Below are positions 63,020 to 64,000 of a DNA stretch of 64,000 nucleotides, in pieces; position 1 is the stretch's first letter, and every line of letters begins with the position of its first letter. Made by a program: the position numbers and the translations under genes. This DNA comes from CBDBEU01 sp965204565 (GTDB lineage: Bacteria; Pseudomonadota; Alphaproteobacteria; Rhizobiales; TMED25). The notes beneath the pieces are model-generated. The model saw only the letters and a program-made list of their open reading frames with translations, did no database searches and was not told the origin of the DNA. The stretch spans positions 1,736,001-1,800,000 of the forward strand of contig CBDBEU010000005.1 of assembly GCA_965204565.1 (NCBI GenBank), written 5' to 3'.

Positions 63020-64000
63020 AACGTCGGTTTTGACCGGGATTGAAGCTCCGGTTCCACGGCGCAAAGCCTGGCTCGGATGGCGGCTTGTTGCTGTTTCGGG
63101 AACTGGACGATGCTCTGGGGCTGACCCGGATGGCGTCATGGGAACTTCGCGATAACCGCAGCGGCAGGAACCCCCGTCATGAACTGGCTGCCCTGTTCCG
63201 CCAGCCGGCTTGCCCGTGATCCGGTGATGAGGTTGATCGCCGGGCAGCGGAACCTTGATCATTACGCAGCATCAGAAAGCCAGATGGGGCGGTTCGAGAC
63301 AAATACTCTGAGCGCCTTCAAGAACCTGACGGCGCTGACCGATCTGTCCGGCAAATGGATTGATCGGGTCCAACGATTGCGCAAACGCCCCGATCTGATC
63401 CTGGACATCGACAGCTCCGAAAGCCCTGTTCACGGTAAGCAGGAAGCCTCGGCTTACAATGGTCACTTCGGCCGCAGCTTCTATCATCCGCTGTCCGTCT
63501 TCAATCGACATGGTGATCCGGAACGCTGTTCACTGCGTCCCGGCACTGTTCACAGTGCCCACGATTGGTAAGCCGTGCCTGACCCGATTATCAAGCGCTA
63601 TCGTTGGTCTGGCTTGTGGCGCAGATATCTGCGCGCTGATGCCGCTTTTGCCGTGCCTGGGTTGTTCGACTATCTGGAAGCCAATGACTTCGGCTATGCC
63701 ATCCGGCCGAGAGCCCACAAGGTTCTGGAGCGGCGCATTGCACATCTACTCCGGCGCAGACCGGGTGGAACGGCACTATGCCAATTTCACTTACCAGACA
63801 AAGAGCTGGAGCAAACCCCGTCGGGTTGTGGCCAGGGTGGAATGGTATCCAGGCGGGTTGTTTCCCCGGGCTGGTTTTGTAGTCACGACGCTGCCCGTTC
63901 CCGATGAGCGGGTGTTTGAGTTCTACAACCGGCGCGGAACTGCGGAGCAATACATCAAGCAAGGCAAATACGCCCTCAAATGGACACGGCTATCTTGCCA
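63020..64000 (+). mobile_element. Degenerate IS1380-family element, copy 4, running off the right edge
   Basis: Plus-strand blocks: LLLFRELDDALGLTRMASWE, SQMGRFETNTLSAFKNLTAL, TDLSGKWIDRVQRL, SAYNGHFGRSFYHPLSVFNR, PERCSLRPGTVHSAHDW then a stop, LRADAAFAVPGLFDYLEAND, and after a frameshift near 63760 FYNRRGTAEQYIKQGKYALK. The order is that of an IS1380 transposase, but the sequence is clearly more diverged from copies 1-3 than they are from each other, so it belongs to another subgroup. It continues beyond base 64000. Confidence 0.75.

Noticed and set aside
1..64000. CRISPR arrays, rRNA genes and further tRNAs
   Set aside because: I found no regularly spaced direct repeats, no rRNA-like sequence and no tRNA T-arm pattern other than the half tRNA-Pro at 30.5 kb.

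Overview
The window is 64 kb of GC-rich chromosome from an alphaproteobacterium, most likely of the order Hyphomicrobiales (Rhizobiales). Three things suggest this. The block pdxH / DnaJ-like / fabI / histidine phosphatase at 37.8-41.9 kb is familiar from that order. The large PAS histidine kinase at 11-14 kb has a PdhS/CckA-like core. An Irr-type iron control element (ICE) lies upstream of a ferric-iron transporter at 9.6 kb. This placement is inference from gene content; no rRNA or other strong marker is present.

Layout. 0-3 kb: the 3' end of a low-molecular-weight phosphatase-like gene, then two tandem amidases and an AsmA protein (to 5.2 kb) on the minus strand. 5.4-6.8 kb: scoA-scoB, the succinyl-CoA:3-ketoacid CoA-transferase. 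6.8-9.7 kb: an iron ABC permease and binding protein under the putative ICE box, with no ATPase gene beside them. 9.8-21.5 kb: a graveyard of broken insertion sequences (IS5-like, IS1380, IS1595, an IS630 scrap). It surrounds the histidine kinase, an rfbC gene whose end is supplied by an IS, a wrecked TPR gene, a CobW C-terminal remnant and a TusA-like gene. 21.6-27.3 kb: a tight operon fdhD-mobA-mobB-moeA-acyl-CoA synthetase-DUF924. 27.4-30.6 kb: the first 48 codons of a flippase-like gene, two degenerate IS21 elements, and the 3' half of tRNA-Pro(CGG), which looks like an attachment-site or deletion scar. 30.7-33.3 kb: an MBL hydrolase, a frameshifted ArsR/SRPBCC pair and a DUF1499 protein. 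33.5-35 kb: a second IS1380. 35-42 kb: a class III aminotransferase, an SDR, pdxH, a DnaJ-like protein, a bacterial voltage-gated sodium channel, fabI and a histidine phosphatase. 42.1-44.8 kb: a third IS1380 with an IS3-family element nested inside it (4-bp target duplication visible). 44.9-49.1 kb: a TPR protein, a DRE-TIM metallolyase and an M24 metallopeptidase. 49.5-50.5 kb: an IS630 remnant. 50.5-59.1 kb: a minus-strand run of a hydantoinase-like protein, a copper P-type ATPase, a bis-MGD molybdoenzyme and a long amidase. 59.3-62.9 kb: small proteins, an LLM flavin monooxygenase and, divergent from it, a beta-keto acid cleavage enzyme (BKACE). 63-64 kb: a fourth IS1380 runs off the right edge.

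How the genes may work together (inference). Cyclic and linear amide hydrolases, an LLM monooxygenase, an aminotransferase, BKACE and the CoA-transferase are the kinds of enzymes used to open nitrogenous compounds and feed acetoacetate or CoA thioesters into central metabolism. BKACE makes acetoacetate and ScoAB activates it. The MobA/MobB/MoeA/FdhD operon would supply and sulfurate bis-MGD cofactor; the molybdoenzyme at 53-55 kb is one candidate client, although FdhD normally serves formate dehydrogenases and none is in the window. I could find no transposase here that looks fully intact. Most carry frameshifts, nonsense codons or internal deletions, so insertion activity appears to be old.
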